DNA of 64,000 nucleotides, taken from positions 62,001-126,000 of the forward strand of contig CACFIH010000003.1 of the NCBI GenBank assembly GCA_902566365.1. The letters are read 5' to 3'. The notes under the pieces are model-generated. The model did no database searches. It saw only the letters and a program-made list of their open reading frames with translations, and was not told the DNA's origin. Every line of letters begins with the position of its first letter. Within the stretch, counting starts at the first letter, position 1. The translations under genes were made by a program, and so were the position numbers. This document shows, in pieces, positions 45,322 through 54,398 of the stretch. The DNA is from an uncultured Pelagibacteraceae bacterium (GTDB lineage: Bacteria; Pseudomonadota; Alphaproteobacteria; Pelagibacterales; Pelagibacteraceae).

Positions 45322-47991
45322 ATGAAACCAGGAAATAAAAATTCTTACAAATCATTATCTGACCTAGAGGTTAATGGTACGAATTTCAAATACTACTCAC
45401 TTAAAAAAGCTGAGATAAATGGTTTACAAGGTATTTCAAAATTACCAAAGTCGTTAAAAGTTTTACTGGAAAATCTTCTTAGATATGAGGACGATGTATC
45501 TGTTAATAAAAATCAAATAGAGGCAGTCAAAAATTGGCTGGATACAAAGAAATCAAAAACTGAAATAGCTTATAGGCCAGCTAGAGTTTTACTCCAAGAT
45601 TATACTGGAATACCAGCAGTAGCTGATTTAGCTGCCATGAGAGAAGCTGTGAAAGAAAAAAATAAAGACCCAAATACAATTAATCCTTTATCTGCAGTTG
45701 ATTTAGTTATTGATCACTCAGTTCAAGTTGATCAATCAGCCAAAAAAGATTCATTTGAGAAAAATGTAGATATTGAATTTAAGAGAAATGGTGAAAGATA
45801 TTCTTTTTTAAAATGGGGTCAAAGTGCTTTTAATAACTTTAGGATTGTTCCTCCAGGAACTGGTATTTGTCACCAGGTCAATTTAGAATATTTATCAAAA
45901 GTAGTTTGGTCGGAAGAATACAAAGGAGAAAAATACTTATTCCCTGATACACTTGTTGGAACAGATAGTCATACTACAATGGTAAATGGTTTATCAGTTT
46001 TAGGATGGGGTGTTGGTGGAATTGAAGCAGAAGCAGGTATGCTTGGACAACCTATTTCAATGTTGATACCTGAAGTTGTTGGATTTGAAGTTACAAAAAA
46101 AATGCCAGAGGGCACAACTGCTACAGACTTAGTTTTAACAGTTGTTAAAATGCTTAGAGACAAAGGTGTAGTTGGAAAATTTGTTGAATTTTACGGTGCG
46201 GGATTAAAAAACTTGACTTTAGCAGACAGAGCAACAATTGCTAACATGGCTCCAGAGTATGGCGCTACATGTGGCTTCTTTCCAATAGACGAAGAAACTT
46301 TAAAATATTTAGAATTTTCGGGAAGAGATACACAAACAGTGGCAATTGTCGAAAAGTATGCGAAGGAACAAGGTTTGTGGTCAAGTGACGAAATTGAGTT
46401 TACTGATAAAATCTCTTTAGATATGTCCACTGTAGTTCCTACTATTTCAGGTCCTAAAAGACCACAAGATAAAGTCCTTTTAACTGACGCATCAAGTAAT
46501 TTTAAAAAAGTATTTAAAGAAGCTACAGATAAAAAGGAGTATAAAATTTCCAAGGTGAAAGATACTGATTATGAAATTAAGGATGGCTCAATATTAATTG
46601 CAGCAATCACATCATGCACTAACACTTCAAATCCAAATGTTCTAATTGGAGCTGGACTACTTGCAAAAAAAGCTGTCGAGTTAGGATTGAATGTTAAACC
46701 ATGGGTCAAAACATCCTTAGCTCCAGGCTCTCAAGTAGTAACTGATTACCTAGAGAAAGCAGGTTTAAGTACCTACTTAGATCAATTAGGATTTAATTTA
46801 GTCGGTTATGGTTGCACAACTTGTATTGGTAATTCGGGTCCTTTAGCAGAAAATATAGTTGACGCTATTCAAAAAGAAAATTTATATGCGGTCTCTGTTT
46901 TATCAGGTAATAGAAACTTTGAGGGAAGAATTTCGCCACATATTAAAGCAAATTATCTAGCTTCCCCTCCACTTGTTGTAGCTTATGCTCTTGCAGGTCA
47001 CATGGAATTCGATTTATTTAAAGATTCGTTTGGAAAAGGTAAAAATGGCAAGGATGTATTTTTTAAAGATATTTGGCCTTCAAATAAAGAAATAGAAGAT
47101 ACTTTGAAGAGCTCACTTAATGCAGATATGTTTGTTAAACGATATTCAAATGTTTCAGAGGGACCAAAACAATGGCAAGAAATCAAAACAGAAAAGAGTA
47201 GTATTTATAACTGGGATGAAAATTCTACCTATGTAAAAAAACCACCGTTTTTTGAAAATCTTAGTGATGAGCCAGAGGGTTTTAAAGAGATTAAAAATGC
47301 AAGACCATTATTGATATTGGGAGATATGGTTACTACTGATCATATTTCTCCAGCTGGTAATATTCAGAAAGATAGTCCTACTGGAGAGTATTTTATGAAT
47401 TATCAAATTCTTCCAAAGGACTACAACTCATACGGATCAAGACGAGGTAATCACGAGGTTATGATGAGAGGTACATTTGCAAATATTAGAATTAAAAATG
47501 AAATGGCTCCAGGAACTGAAGGAGGTTTCACAAAATTATACCCAGAAGAAAAAGTTATGTCAGTTTACGATGCAGTAGTAGAATATAAAAAAAGAGGAAC
47601 TGACCTAGTAGTAATAGGTGGTAAAGAATATGGCACAGGCTCCTCTCGTGATTGGGCCGCAAAAGGAACTAAATTATTAGGAGTTAAGGTAGTAATTGCA
47701 GAGAGTTTTGAGAGAATACATAGGTCTAATTTAATCGGGATGGGAATATTGCCATTGCAATTCACAGAAAATATGGACAGAAAAAATCTGAATCTATTAG
47801 GCTCAGAATTGATTAGTGTAATAGATATTGAAAAGGGAATTAATCCATCTGAAAAAGTAAAAGTTGAGATTAAATATGCATCAGGTGATGTCAAAATAAT
47901 TGAAACCTTATGCAGGATTGATACAAAAAATGAGCTGGAGTATTATAAAAATGGTGGAATACTTCAATATGTTTTAAGAAATATGATTTAG
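45322..47991 (+). CDS. acnA: Aconitate hydratase A
   Basis: Interconverts citrate and isocitrate in the TCA cycle and glyoxylate shunt. The 889-aa chain has the AcnA/IRP architecture. [4Fe-4S] cysteines are in ITSCTNTSNPNVLIGAGLL and VGYGCTTCIGNSGPL; active-site regions include DSHTTMVNGLSVLGWGVGG, SVLSGNRNFEGRISP, ILGDMVTTDHISPAGNI and the swivel-domain GKEYGTGSSRDWAAKG. No regulatory element is visible in the 3-base gap upstream. Assignment is secure. Confidence 0.97.
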   Translation: MKPGNKNSYKSLSDLEVNGTNFKYYSLKKAEINGLQGISKLPKSLKVLLENLLRYEDDVSVNKNQIEAVKNWLDTKKSKTEIAYRPARVLLQDYTGIPAVADLAAMREAVKEKNKDPNTINPLSAVDLVIDHSVQVDQSAKKDSFEKNVDIEFKRNGERYSFLKWGQSAFNNFRIVPPGTGICHQVNLEYLSKVVWSEEYKGEKYLFPDTLVGTDSHTTMVNGLSVLGWGVGGIEAEAGMLGQPISMLIPEVVGFEVTKKMPEGTTATDLVLTVVKMLRDKGVVGKFVEFYGAGLKNLTLADRATIANMAPEYGATCGFFPIDEETLKYLEFSGRDTQTVAIVEKYAKEQGLWSSDEIEFTDKISLDMSTVVPTISGPKRPQDKVLLTDASSNFKKVFKEATDKKEYKISKVKDTDYEIKDGSILIAAITSCTNTSNPNVLIGAGLLAKKAVELGLNVKPWVKTSLAPGSQVVTDYLEKAGLSTYLDQLGFNLVGYGCTTCIGNSGPLAENIVDAIQKENLYAVSVLSGNRNFEGRISPHIKANYLASPPLVVAYALAGHMEFDLFKDSFGKGKNGKDVFFKDIWPSNKEIEDTLKSSLNADMFVKRYSNVSEGPKQWQEIKTEKSSIYNWDENSTYVKKPPFFENLSDEPEGFKEIKNARPLLILGDMVTTDHISPAGNIQKDSPTGEYFMNYQILPKDYNSYGSRRGNHEVMMRGTFANIRIKNEMAPGTEGGFTKLYPEEKVMSVYDAVVEYKKRGTDLVVIGGKEYGTGSSRDWAAKGTKLLGVKVVIAESFERIHRSNLIGMGILPLQFTENMDRKNLNLLGSELISVIDIEKGINPSEKVKVEIKYASGDVKIIETLCRIDTKNELEYYKNGGILQYVLRNMI

Positions 47992-47993
47992 AT

Positions 47994-48638
47994 ATGGACG
48001 AGGATTTATCAATAATTAATTCTAATACTCGAAATGAGAGAATAAAAAACTTTTTTATTAAAAATAAAAGAAAGCTAATTTCGTTTTGTATATTTATAAT
48101 TTTGTTTATTCTTATTTTTTTTGGTTTTAATGAATTTAACAAAAGTAAGAAAATAAATATTTCTGATAATTATAATTCAATAATTATTCAATATTCTGAA
48201 AATTCGAAAAAAAAAACTGCCGATTTATTGATGGAAATAATAAATGAAAGAGACCCAACATATTCACCACTTTCTTTGTATTTTATACTAGACAACAATC
48301 TTTTAGAAGAAGCAATAACTATCAATGAATTATTTGATATTTTGATACAAAAAACTCCTCTTGAAAATGAAATAAAGAATTTAATTATTTACAAAAAGGC
48401 GTTGTATAATTCAGACAAAGTTGGCGAAAATGATTTATTAAATATTTTGAACCCACTTTTTAATTCAAATAGTATTTGGAAGTCCCACGCTTTATACCTG
48501 ATGGCTGAATTTTTTTATTCAAAAAATGAAAAGGAAAAGTCAAAAGATTTTTTCAATCAAATTCTTATTATCGAGAATCCAAATCAAGATATTTTAAGAG
48601 AAACACAAAAACGATTAAATAGAGATTTAAGTGAATAA
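47994..48638 (+). CDS. YfgM-like membrane-anchored TPR protein
   Basis: A short cytoplasmic N-terminus, one membrane helix (about 30-48, LISFCIFIILFILIFFGF) and a periplasmic region with helical repeats (SPLSLYFILDNNLLEEAI, KSHALYLMAEFFYSKNEKE) match the YfgM/TPR_21 layout. YfgM and BamB genes are neighbours in many proteobacteria, as here (8-base overlap with bamB). YfgM is linked to the Sec translocon and chaperones. Sequence identity cannot be judged by eye; the call rests on topology and position. Confidence 0.75.
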   Translation: MDEDLSIINSNTRNERIKNFFIKNKRKLISFCIFIILFILIFFGFNEFNKSKKINISDNYNSIIIQYSENSKKKTADLLMEIINERDPTYSPLSLYFILDNNLLEEAITINELFDILIQKTPLENEIKNLIIYKKALYNSDKVGENDLLNILNPLFNSNSIWKSHALYLMAEFFYSKNEKEKSKDFFNQILIIENPNQDILRETQKRLNRDLSE

Positions 48639-49926
48639 AATTATCATTTTGATTTTTATCCCACTTTTTTTGCTGAACTGTTCTTTCAATGAAAATTCAA
48701 AGATTTGGAATAAAGAAAAAAAGATTGTTTCTGAAAGCAAAAAAATTAAAAAAGTTTTACTAGAAGAAAAAAAAATTCAACAGGAGTTTAATTCAAATTT
48801 AAAAATTGATTTAACACAAATAAATATAAATAAAGTTAATTATAACCAAAATAATTTTGGCTCTTTAAAATATTCTGGATTATTAGAAAAAGTTGAAAAT
48901 TTCAATTTTGGAAAATTAAAAAATGTAGATTCTTTAGATTTCTCTCCACTTTTTTTACAAAGTGGTTTTATTTTCTTCAGTCCAAAAGGATCTATTTTTC
49001 GATATGATGATAATAAAAAAATTATTTGGAAAAAAAACTATTATTCTAAGTCAGAAAAAAAACTTAATCCTAAATTAATTTTTTCCAAAATTGAAAATAA
49101 CGTTTTAATTGCTGATAATTTAGGCAAATTTTATTTAATTAATTTAGAAAATGGGGATTTAATATGGATGCAGAATAATATTTATCCTTTTAATTCTGAT
49201 ATAAAGATTAAAGATAATAATTTTTTTATTGTAGATTATAAGAATACACTTAGATGCTTTAGCATAAAGAGTGGGTCAGAGTTATGGAATTTTCAAACAG
49301 AAGATTCATTTACATTATCAAGTGCAAAAAATTCAATTGTAATATCAAATGAAATGGTTATTTTTTCAAATTCTATTGGTGACATTACCGCTATTGATGC
49401 TTTAGATGGATCAATACAATGGCAACTACCCACACAAAGTAACAGCATGGTTAATGAAAATTATAATTTTAAGAATTCAAAATTAGTACTTTCTGGTAAA
49501 TCAATATATTTTTCTAATAATAGAAATCAATTCTTTTCAGTAGATGTTGAAACAGGAAAACCAAATTGGAAAAACGAAGTTAGCTCATCCATCAAACCAA
49601 TAGTTATTGAAGATTATATTTTTACAGTTTCAGATGATGGATATCTTTACACACTTCTTAAGGATGAAGGTGATATTATTAGAATTAATGACGTATTTAA
49701 AAATTACAAACCTAAAGATAGAAAAAAAATTAAAACTATTGGGTTTTCAATGGGAAATGAAAATCTTTATATAACAAATAATGATGGAAAAATTATAGTA
49801 ATTAATCTCAGTTTAGGAAATATCATTAATATAAAGAATATTTCTAGAAACTTAATTTCTGAACCATTTATATTTGATAATCATTTATATATAATTAATA
49901 ATAGATCTATATTTAAATACAATTAA
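48631..49926 (+). CDS. bamB: Outer-membrane assembly lipoprotein BamB (PQQ-like beta-propeller)
   Basis: BamB is a lipoprotein of the BAM complex that inserts beta-barrel proteins. An N-terminal lipoprotein signal ends in a slightly atypical lipobox, FLLNCS. The body shows propeller-blade repeats with the W-type motif: NLENGDLIWMQNNI, SIKSGSELWNFQTEDS, DALDGSIQWQLPTQS, DVETGKPNWKNEVSS. The length of 431 aa is normal. In many proteobacteria der (engA) follows; here a cupin gene follows after 2 bases. Confidence 0.88.
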   Translation: MNKIIILIFIPLFLLNCSFNENSKIWNKEKKIVSESKKIKKVLLEEKKIQQEFNSNLKIDLTQININKVNYNQNNFGSLKYSGLLEKVENFNFGKLKNVDSLDFSPLFLQSGFIFFSPKGSIFRYDDNKKIIWKKNYYSKSEKKLNPKLIFSKIENNVLIADNLGKFYLINLENGDLIWMQNNIYPFNSDIKIKDNNFFIVDYKNTLRCFSIKSGSELWNFQTEDSFTLSSAKNSIVISNEMVIFSNSIGDITAIDALDGSIQWQLPTQSNSMVNENYNFKNSKLVLSGKSIYFSNNRNQFFSVDVETGKPNWKNEVSSSIKPIVIEDYIFTVSDDGYLYTLLKDEGDIIRINDVFKNYKPKDRKKIKTIGFSMGNENLYITNNDGKIIVINLSLGNIINIKNISRNLISEPFIFDNHLYIINNRSIFKYN

Positions 49927-49928
49927 GG

Positions 49929-50360
49929 ATGTTTTTAAGATTATTAGAAAAATTTGGTAGAAAAAAAATTGTATTAGATCGTGGTCCTTCTCACCCTCGT
50001 TATGATTTAGCAAAACCATGGATGAATCGATTTTATGTTTTATTCAGAAATCGACCTAAATGGTTTCCATTTAATATTTTGATACACGAAATGTTAGCGG
50101 ATGATCATGGAGACGGTGTACACAACCATCTTTGTCCATACATTACTATAATTCTTAGAGGAGGTTATTGGGAAACAACAAGAAAGGGAAAATTTTGGAG
50201 AAAGCCTGGTTATATTGGCTTTAGATCAGCTAACGCATTTCACAGAGTTGACCTTGAGCCTGGAACAAAACCTATGACAATTTTCATTCCAGGGCCTTTT
50301 GGATTAAGAAAAGGACCTAGATCAGAATATGGTATTGATTTTAAATCAAAAAAAAATTGA
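49929..50360 (+). CDS. Small cupin-like protein of unknown function
   Basis: The 143-aa sequence contains a cupin-like pattern: DDHGDGVHNHLCPYITIILRG gives possible His/Asp metal ligands, and SANAFHRVDLEPG the second motif His. The flanks are basic (FGRKKIVLDRGPSHPR, PFGLRKGPRSEYG). It may be a metal-dependent enzyme or sensor, but I do not recognise a named family. It sits tightly between bamB (2 bases) and zapE (TGATG overlap). Confidence 0.6.
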   Translation: MFLRLLEKFGRKKIVLDRGPSHPRYDLAKPWMNRFYVLFRNRPKWFPFNILIHEMLADDHGDGVHNHLCPYITIILRGGYWETTRKGKFWRKPGYIGFRSANAFHRVDLEPGTKPMTIFIPGPFGLRKGPRSEYGIDFKSKKN

Positions 50361-51418
50361 TGTCCAAAATTCTTGAGGAAAAATTTAGATTGTTTTGTAA
50401 TTCAAAAAATTTAGAAATTAATCAAAATCAAATAAAGACAATTAAATTACTTCAAGATTTTTGTGATAAAAATTTTCATTCTTCGATCTTCAATCTTTTT
50501 AAAAAAGAAAATTATAAAAAAGGTTTTTATCTTCATGGGGGTGTTGGTGTTGGAAAAACGATGATATTAGATTTTTTTTATGATTTTATTTCTAAAAAAA
50601 AACTAAGACTTCACTTTAATGAATTTATGTTAAATTTTCATGATTTTGTTCATGAAAACAAGAATAAGGGAGACGAAAATATTATTAATTTATTTGTTAA
50701 AGATTTAAAATCAAAAGCTTTTTTAATATATTTTGATGAATTTCAAGTTACTAATATAGTAGATGCTATGATACTAGGTAAATTATTTGATAAAATATTT
50801 AGTGAGAATATAAAAATAATTATCACCTCAAATATTCAAATTTCTGATTTATATAAGGATGGTCTACAACGTGATCAGTTCAAACCTTTTATTGAGATTA
50901 TGAAAAAAAAGACTGTTGAGCATGAGCTTATTATTGAAGATGACTATAGAAAATCAAAAGAAAATCAAAATGGTAGATATTTCTTTCCACTAAACCAAGA
51001 AAGTAATTTTAAAATGAATAAATTCTTTAGAATTATTTCAAAGGATAGAAAAAAAACTATTCAAAATCTTGATATTAAAGGGAGAGAATTTCGAATTAAA
51101 GAATTCTATGAAGGAGTTGTAAGATTTACATTTGATGAGTTATGTGACAAAAACTTGGGAGCCGAGGATTATCTTGAAATAGCTAAATTATCGAAATTTA
51201 TGGTTATTGATAAAATACCAAAGTTTTGTGACATAAATTCTAATCAACAACACCGTTTCATAACCTTAATTGATATAATTTATGATAAGAAAATACCAAT
51301 TGCCATCACCGCTGAAAAAAATCTAGATGAATTAACGTCATCTAAATCATTGAAAGAGCCTTTTAATCGTACAATTAGCCGTCTTTATGAGCTAACCTCC
51401 TCAAACTTTAACTTATGA
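50360..51418 (+). CDS. zapE: AFG1/ZapE-family AAA ATPase
   Basis: A single-domain ATPase whose bacterial members (ZapE) affect Z-ring stability and whose mitochondrial relatives (AFG1/LACE1) assist respiratory-chain protein turnover. Walker A is GGVGVGKTMILDFF, Walker B IYFDEFQVTNIVDAM and sensor-1 like IIITSNI. The C-terminal AFG1 region includes FTFDELCDKNLGAEDY. The track start is TTG (50357); ATG at 50360 overlaps the cupin stop as TGATG and gives 352 aa, matching the family. Confidence 0.93.
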   Translation: MSKILEEKFRLFCNSKNLEINQNQIKTIKLLQDFCDKNFHSSIFNLFKKENYKKGFYLHGGVGVGKTMILDFFYDFISKKKLRLHFNEFMLNFHDFVHENKNKGDENIINLFVKDLKSKAFLIYFDEFQVTNIVDAMILGKLFDKIFSENIKIIITSNIQISDLYKDGLQRDQFKPFIEIMKKKTVEHELIIEDDYRKSKENQNGRYFFPLNQESNFKMNKFFRIISKDRKKTIQNLDIKGREFRIKEFYEGVVRFTFDELCDKNLGAEDYLEIAKLSKFMVIDKIPKFCDINSNQQHRFITLIDIIYDKKIPIAITAEKNLDELTSSKSLKEPFNRTISRLYELTSSNFNL

Positions 51419-51837
51419 TACAAAAATTCAAAAACTTTAAAGTGAATACCAATGGACAAAAATTATACGAATTCACTGATGAAACAATGAATTGGATCAA
51501 GAAAAATAGATTTAAAAACGGTATACTTAATTTAAGTATTCAACACACTAGTGCATCTTTAATTATTCAAGAAAATGCAGACCCTGATGTCCAAACAGAC
51601 TTAATCAATTATTTCAATAAAATCGCACCAATGGATAACAAGTTGTATATTCATACGACTGAAGGTAAAGACGATATGCCTGCACATATAAAATCTAGCT
51701 TAACTAATAATCAAATTTCTCTAAGTGTTGAAAATGGAGAATTATTACTTGGAACTTGGCAGGGTATTTATTTATTTGAGCACAGATTAAACCCACAGAC
51801 AAGAACCATTATTCATCATTTTTTAGGAGAAGTTTAA
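51415..51837 (+). CDS. yjbQ: YjbQ/UPF0047 family protein
   Basis: A compact 140-aa protein with all UPF0047 signatures: LNLSIQHTSASLIIQENADP, GKDDMPAHIKSSL, LLLGTWQGIYLFEHR and the acidic PDVQTDL. E. coli YjbQ has weak thiamine-phosphate synthase activity, but the main role is unclear. Its ATG overlaps the zapE stop (ATGA), and its 3' end overlaps the convergent photolyase gene by 4 bases. Confidence 0.93.
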   Translation: MIQKFKNFKVNTNGQKLYEFTDETMNWIKKNRFKNGILNLSIQHTSASLIIQENADPDVQTDLINYFNKIAPMDNKLYIHTTEGKDDMPAHIKSSLTNNQISLSVENGELLLGTWQGIYLFEHRLNPQTRTIIHHFLGEV

Positions 51838-53255
51838 TTTTTCTTTAAACTTTGAAAAGCTTTAAGTGCAGAAGCTCTCGCTTCTTCATGTGTTACTATC
51901 GGTTTTGGATAATCTTTTCCTATGATAGTATTAATTGTTTGTTGATATTTCATTTCCATTTCCCAAGGTTTGTGAATAAATTTTTGAGGAACTTTGTTTA
52001 ATTCTGGTATCCATTTTTTTACATATTTTCCCTCTTTATCAAACTTTTCACCTTGAAGAATAGGATTAAAAATTCTGAAGTATGGAGCTGCATCTGCTCC
52101 ACAACCTGCAACCCATTGCCACTGAGCTACATTATTGGCTTTATTAAAATCAAGTAAACAATTTCTAAAATGTTTTTCACCTTCAGTCCAATTAATTCTC
52201 AAATGTTTCACTAGAAAAGAACCAACTACCATTCTTATTCTGTTATGCATCCAACCTGTTTCATATAATTCCCTCATACCAGCATCAACAATCGGATAAC
52301 CAGTCATTCCTGATTTCCATGCTTTCAAAAATTTTTCGTTTTTTACCCAAGGAAATTTATCAAATTCTTTTCTGTAATTTCCTTTTAAAAACTCGGGAAA
52401 ATAATTAATTAAACTATGAGAGAACTCACGCCAACCTAGTTCATTGATATATTTTCTATAACCAATACCTTTTGATTTAATTTCATTACATTTTTTCCAT
52501 ATAGTGCTTACATGTATTTGTCCATGTTTGATATAAGGAGATAACTTTGACGTGCCCTCTATAGAGGGAAAATCTCTGGCTGAACCGTATTCTTTAATCT
52601 TATCATTAACTAAATTGTTCAGGATTTTTTTTGAGTCATTTTCTGATACTTTCCAATAATTATCAAATTTTTCATACCATTTTTTCTTTGGCAAAATATC
52701 TTTTGGTTCAACGCAATTTTTGAAAAAAGATATTAATTTTGCTTTTTTTCTAACAATATAATTTTTACTTGGTGGTAAACCTAAATATTTTTGTTCAGCA
52801 TTTCTCCAGAAAGGAGTGAATACTTTAAAGGGTGTTCCATCGTTTTTAGTAACTTCTTGAAATTCATTGAGTATATTTCCTTTAAAATACTTGAATTCAA
52901 TTTCATTTTTTAAGAAAATATCTCTAATTTTTTTTCCTTTAGCAATTACGTCAGGTTCATAGATCTTATTCCAATATATTGAGACTTCATCTTTCTTTTT
53001 AATTTTAGAAAATATATCTAGTTCATCACCGGCTAATACTTGGAGATTTATTTTGTATTTAGATAATTCAGATTTAAATATTTCTAAAGATTTAAACAAC
53101 CACCACTTTTGCGCTTCTCGTTTGTTATCAAAATCGGTTTTATTATAAATAAATAAAGCAATAACATTTTCATGATTTTGAGTGGCATATGAGAGAGCAG
53201 GGTTGTGATCAATCCTAAAGTCTTCCCTGATCCAAGCTATAGCATTTTTTGTCAT
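51834..53255 (-). CDS. phrB: Deoxyribodipyrimidine photolyase (CPD class I)
   Basis: Photolyase uses FADH- and blue light to split UV-induced pyrimidine dimers, useful to a surface-ocean cell. The N-terminal antenna domain begins AIAWIREDFRIDHNPALSYA. The FAD/DNA-binding half carries YINELGWREFSHSLINYFPE, MTGYPIVDAGMRELYETGWM and HNRIRMVVGSFLVKHL, then NVAQWQWVAGCGADAAPYFR. The length of 473 aa is standard. It is the last gene of the minus-strand run, 8 bases after the PLP enzyme. Cryptochrome function is unlikely given the conserved photolyase core. Confidence 0.95.
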   Translation of the reverse strand: MTKNAIAWIREDFRIDHNPALSYATQNHENVIALFIYNKTDFDNKREAQKWWLFKSLEIFKSELSKYKINLQVLAGDELDIFSKIKKKDEVSIYWNKIYEPDVIAKGKKIRDIFLKNEIEFKYFKGNILNEFQEVTKNDGTPFKVFTPFWRNAEQKYLGLPPSKNYIVRKKAKLISFFKNCVEPKDILPKKKWYEKFDNYWKVSENDSKKILNNLVNDKIKEYGSARDFPSIEGTSKLSPYIKHGQIHVSTIWKKCNEIKSKGIGYRKYINELGWREFSHSLINYFPEFLKGNYRKEFDKFPWVKNEKFLKAWKSGMTGYPIVDAGMRELYETGWMHNRIRMVVGSFLVKHLRINWTEGEKHFRNCLLDFNKANNVAQWQWVAGCGADAAPYFRIFNPILQGEKFDKEGKYVKKWIPELNKVPQKFIHKPWEMEMKYQQTINTIIGKDYPKPIVTHEEARASALKAFQSLKKN

Positions 53256-53263
53256 AATAAATA

Positions 53264-54397
53264 TTATTTTCTACCTTTAGATAGCAGCTGTTTATAAAGT
53301 TTAACATCTGCATTTCCTTCGCATCCAATAACAAGAATGTTAGAATCTTCATTGATATTTAATGATTTTCTTGCTTTTGGATTATTAGCTAAACCTATAA
53401 GAGCAATAATTCCAGGAGTTGCACATTCACCACCTATGATTGAACCTTTGCTAAATTTTCTATCCTTTAACATCGCTGTTGTTTTAGCAACGTTATTGTC
53501 AGCAACAGAAACACAATAATTAGAAGTTTTTTTTAATATTAGCCATGGGACCAGTGACATTTCATTGCATGACATCCCACCCATAATACTTTCTTTTTTA
53601 ATTCTTATTTTTTTCAGTTTATTTGCTTTAATACTCTGAAGAACACAATCAGCTCTATCAGGTTCAACAACAATTATTCTTGGAATTCTTTTAAAATATT
53701 TTGCGACCCCAGCAACTACACCTGCCGCTAATCCTCCAACGCCAGCCTGAACAAATATGTGAGTTATATAATGGTTTGTTTGTTTAGATATTTCTTTTAT
53801 CATAATAGAATATCCAGCCATTGTAAGTTGAGGAACATATTTATAGTTTTTGGTAGAGACATCTTGAACAATTTGCCAACTATTTTTTTTTGAAAGCCTT
53901 TTGCATTCCTCTAATGAATTTTCATAATTTCCCTTAACCCGTATTACCTCAGCACCAAATTTCTCAATTTCACGAACTCTTGTTTGGCTCACATATTGAC
54001 TTACAAAAATTTTACATTTTAGATTTAATCTTTTTGCTCCCCAGGCAACAGATCTACCATGATTACCGGCTGTTGCTGATGAAATAACAATATTTTTTTT
54101 TCCTTTAGATATTCTCTCTACTGCGTACGCTCCACCCAATGCTTTAAATGATTTTAAATGAAATCTTTTAGACTCATCCTTATAAAATATATTATTCAGT
54201 TTCAAATTTTTCTTTAATTTATCAAGTGACAAAAGAGGAGTTGCTTTATAATTTTTCCAACTGGAAATCGCTTTAAAAGCATTGGTGATTAATGCAGAAG
54301 GAAGATGTTTTAAAACATAACTTCTTTTAAAATTATAAAGATTATTTTTTAATAATTTTTTATATTTCCAGCTTCTTAGATTTTTTAAACTCTTCAC
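53264..54397 (-). CDS. PLP-dependent ammonia-lyase (diaminopropionate/threonine ammonia-lyase fold type II)
   Basis: Fold type II PLP enzyme of 377 aa. The cofactor lysine is in FHLKSFKALGGAYAVERI, followed by SSATAGNHGRSVAWGAKRL and the glycine-rich loop VQAGVGGLAAGVVAG; MGGMSCNEMSLVPW and GEGxTPG-like GGECATPGIIAL recall diaminopropionate ammonia-lyase (DpaL). Such enzymes release ammonia from 2,3-diaminopropionate, serine or threonine. It starts at GTG one base after the glutamine synthetase gene, so ammonia release and capture may be coupled. Exact substrate uncertain. Confidence 0.8.
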   Translation of the reverse strand: MKSLKNLRSWKYKKLLKNNLYNFKRSYVLKHLPSALITNAFKAISSWKNYKATPLLSLDKLKKNLKLNNIFYKDESKRFHLKSFKALGGAYAVERISKGKKNIVISSATAGNHGRSVAWGAKRLNLKCKIFVSQYVSQTRVREIEKFGAEVIRVKGNYENSLEECKRLSKKNSWQIVQDVSTKNYKYVPQLTMAGYSIMIKEISKQTNHYITHIFVQAGVGGLAAGVVAGVAKYFKRIPRIIVVEPDRADCVLQSIKANKLKKIRIKKESIMGGMSCNEMSLVPWLILKKTSNYCVSVADNNVAKTTAMLKDRKFSKGSIIGGECATPGIIALIGLANNPKARKSLNINEDSNILVIGCEGNADVKLYKQLLSKGRK

Positions 54398-54398
54398 T

